64,000 nucleotides of DNA from Enoplosus armatus (taxonomy: Eukaryota; Chordata; Actinopteri; Centrarchiformes; Enoplosidae). Where the stretch lies: contig NC_092200.1 of the NCBI RefSeq assembly GCF_043641665.1, positions 10,671,694 to 10,735,693 on the forward strand, written 5' to 3'. The notes below the pieces were generated by a model that did not search any database, had not been told where the DNA came from, and worked only from the letters and a program-made list of their open reading frames with translations. A program made the translations under genes and the position numbers. Positions 62,714 through 64,000 of the stretch are shown here, in pieces (within the stretch, counting starts at the first letter, position 1; the number at the start of each line of letters is the position of its first letter).

Positions 62714-62753
<40 letters not shown>

Positions 62754-62769
62754 ACACACACACACACAG
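62714..62769 (+). repeat. (CA)n microsatellite with one TA interruption
   Basis: About 28 dinucleotide units with a single CATACA break near 62750. Confidence 0.95.
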
Positions 62770-62952
62770 ACATTTGGGAGAGATGATAGTGTGAGTGAGA
62801 TGGCGGGCTGCTATATCAGTGGTGGGACGGGTATATATTCCTGGCTGGTGCTGATAAGCCAACTGATGCCTTGCCTTATTTAGTCAGTACTCACTGCTGA
62901 CACACTAGCAGAGTAGCACACACCTCATGCACTCTCACTGTATGCATTTGTC

Positions 62953-62954
<2 letters not shown>

Positions 62955-62990
<36 letters not shown>

Positions 62991-63000
62991 GTATGTGTGT
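62955..63000 (+). repeat. (GT)n microsatellite, imperfect
   Basis: About 23 units with GC and TA interruptions near the right end. It is opposite in sense to the CA tract 185 bp to the left, so the two could pair as an imperfect inverted repeat. Confidence 0.93.
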
Positions 63001-63127
63001 GAGGTGGTTCTGTGTGGACAGAGGTGAGTTCTGATTAAGTGAATGCATATAGATAGTCTGTGTGTTTGTGAGGGAGTACATGAATACATGTGCATAAGCA
63101 CACCTAATGTTTTACTACTATTTCTAC

Positions 63128-63130
<3 letters not shown>

Positions 63131-63175
<45 letters not shown>
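63131..63175 (+). repeat. (TA)n microsatellite
   Basis: About 22 TA units with one TG change. Confidence 0.95.
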
Positions 63176-64000
63176 CTTACATCCAAACATGTCTTTCCTA
63201 TCACACACAATTTATATTCAATTAAATATGTGATATTTTAAGGATTTGGAATCATATTATAATCCCTGTCACAGTTAGTTTTCAACATATATAGTCAACA
63301 GTTATAATGGTGCAAATGTTCATTATCTCATATTTTGTTCTTGATTGCAATCAAATTATACTCAAAATCCCAAAACAAAGCAGTTGAAGTTGGTACAAGG
63401 GTTTTTTAATCATCTTGTGAAGTGAAAAAAAACCCCAGTTCTGAACACATTTTTCGTATTCGAGTATAAGACAGTGAGCTTCTTCAACCTATGGCCATCT
63501 CCTGCACAACTATCAACCTACAATCAGGTATACTTTGGATTATCTAACGGCAGAAATTCCAGATCGGATCACCACCAAAATATATCAAATTTCTTAGCCA
63601 ATGTCCTGTCTGAAAATTGAAAGGAAATGTATTCATATGTGTGACAGATAGACAAACAAAACCAAGAACAACCTTACTGGCAGTGGTAATAATGTGATGA
63701 TGGTAAACATTCCTGAATATCATTAGTCCAAACTGTTTGCTGATTGCTGTGAAGAAAAAATAAGCATCATATAAATATCTTTCCCATATCTGGAGGACCT
63801 GCATATTAGATGTTGGTTAACCTTTGACGAGCGCCTGCAGAGCAAACAGTGCTATCACAAGGAAACACACATCATTCTTAGCATTGTAGTGGCTTTTGTA
63901 TGCTAGTTAATATAATATAGAAAATCAACACAGTGGACACTGAAAAGAAGGTCAAGTATGTAGAAATTTAAATATGCAACTTTGCAGCTTTTTAAAGGTC

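Larger units (their letters stand above)
51502..64000. other. jph1 intron (at least 12.5 kb, open to the right)
   Basis: No MORN-motif exon and no other gene was recognised on either strand. The intron holds dispersed repeats at about 53650-54060, 54690-54830, 57765-57865, 59735-60000 and 61463-61800, and nearly all the microsatellites of the window (58.1-63.2 kb). Minus-strand ORFs of 177 and 216 codons at 54203-54926 overlap a retroposon tail and show no family features. Confidence 0.7.

Noticed and set aside
51502..64000. Search for jph1 MORN-repeat exons
   Set aside because: No minus-strand ORF with the Gly/Tyr/Trp MORN pattern was present; these exons must lie to the right of the window.

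Overview
The window is vertebrate nuclear DNA, most likely from a percomorph (spiny-rayed) teleost. The evidence is split genes with GT-AG introns, exon peptides that match vertebrate Staufen-2, UBE2W, Elongin C and Junctophilin-1, long AT-rich introns with many CA/GT and TA microsatellites, and dispersed repeats of types familiar from spiny-rayed fish genomes. The species cannot be named from the sequence alone.

Four genes lie in a row, all on the minus strand, so they are transcribed from right to left. stau2 (RNA-binding protein): coding exons at 17776-17578, 16698-16568, 16201-16042, 14325-14190 and 1638-1479. The rest of the gene runs off the left edge. ube2w (N-terminal-ubiquitinating E2): six coding exons from 30067 to 23485, complete at 151 aa, with an AT-rich 3' UTR to about 21.2 kb. 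eloc (Elongin C): complete at 112 aa, with coding pieces at 33159-33156, 32964-32821 and 32191-32001. jph1 (junctophilin-1): only the 3' part, with exons at 51501-51383, 44625-43892 and 43269-43173, a spliced 3' UTR to about 40.47 kb, and its MORN-domain exons beyond the right edge. From memory, the order and orientation stau2-ube2w-eloc-jph1 match human 8q21. TMEM70 and LY96, which lie between ELOC and JPH1 in mammals, were not recognised here.

The four genes are not a functional operon. They are ordinary neighbours with separate promoters and polyadenylation signals: mRNA transport (stau2), ubiquitin conjugation (ube2w), cullin E3 and transcription elongation adaptor (eloc) and muscle membrane junctions (jph1).

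The rest is introns and one 6.7-kb intergenic stretch. It holds a truncated Tx1/L1-like LINE end (about 38.35-38.84 kb), a miniature inverted-repeat element filling most of a 622-bp jph1 intron, three dispersed repeat families with two or three copies each, one LINE/SINE-like 3' tail, and microsatellites concentrated at 58-63 kb. No CRISPR, prokaryotic operon or virus-like gene was seen. The most interesting points are gene-structure details: an in-frame, stop-free 102-nt intron just before the ube2w stop codon (possible exitron), a 28-nt eloc exon carrying only ATGG of the coding sequence, a four-codon uORF predicted to abut the stau2 start, a decapeptide repeat in the jph1 variable region, and a 3' UTR intron in jph1.
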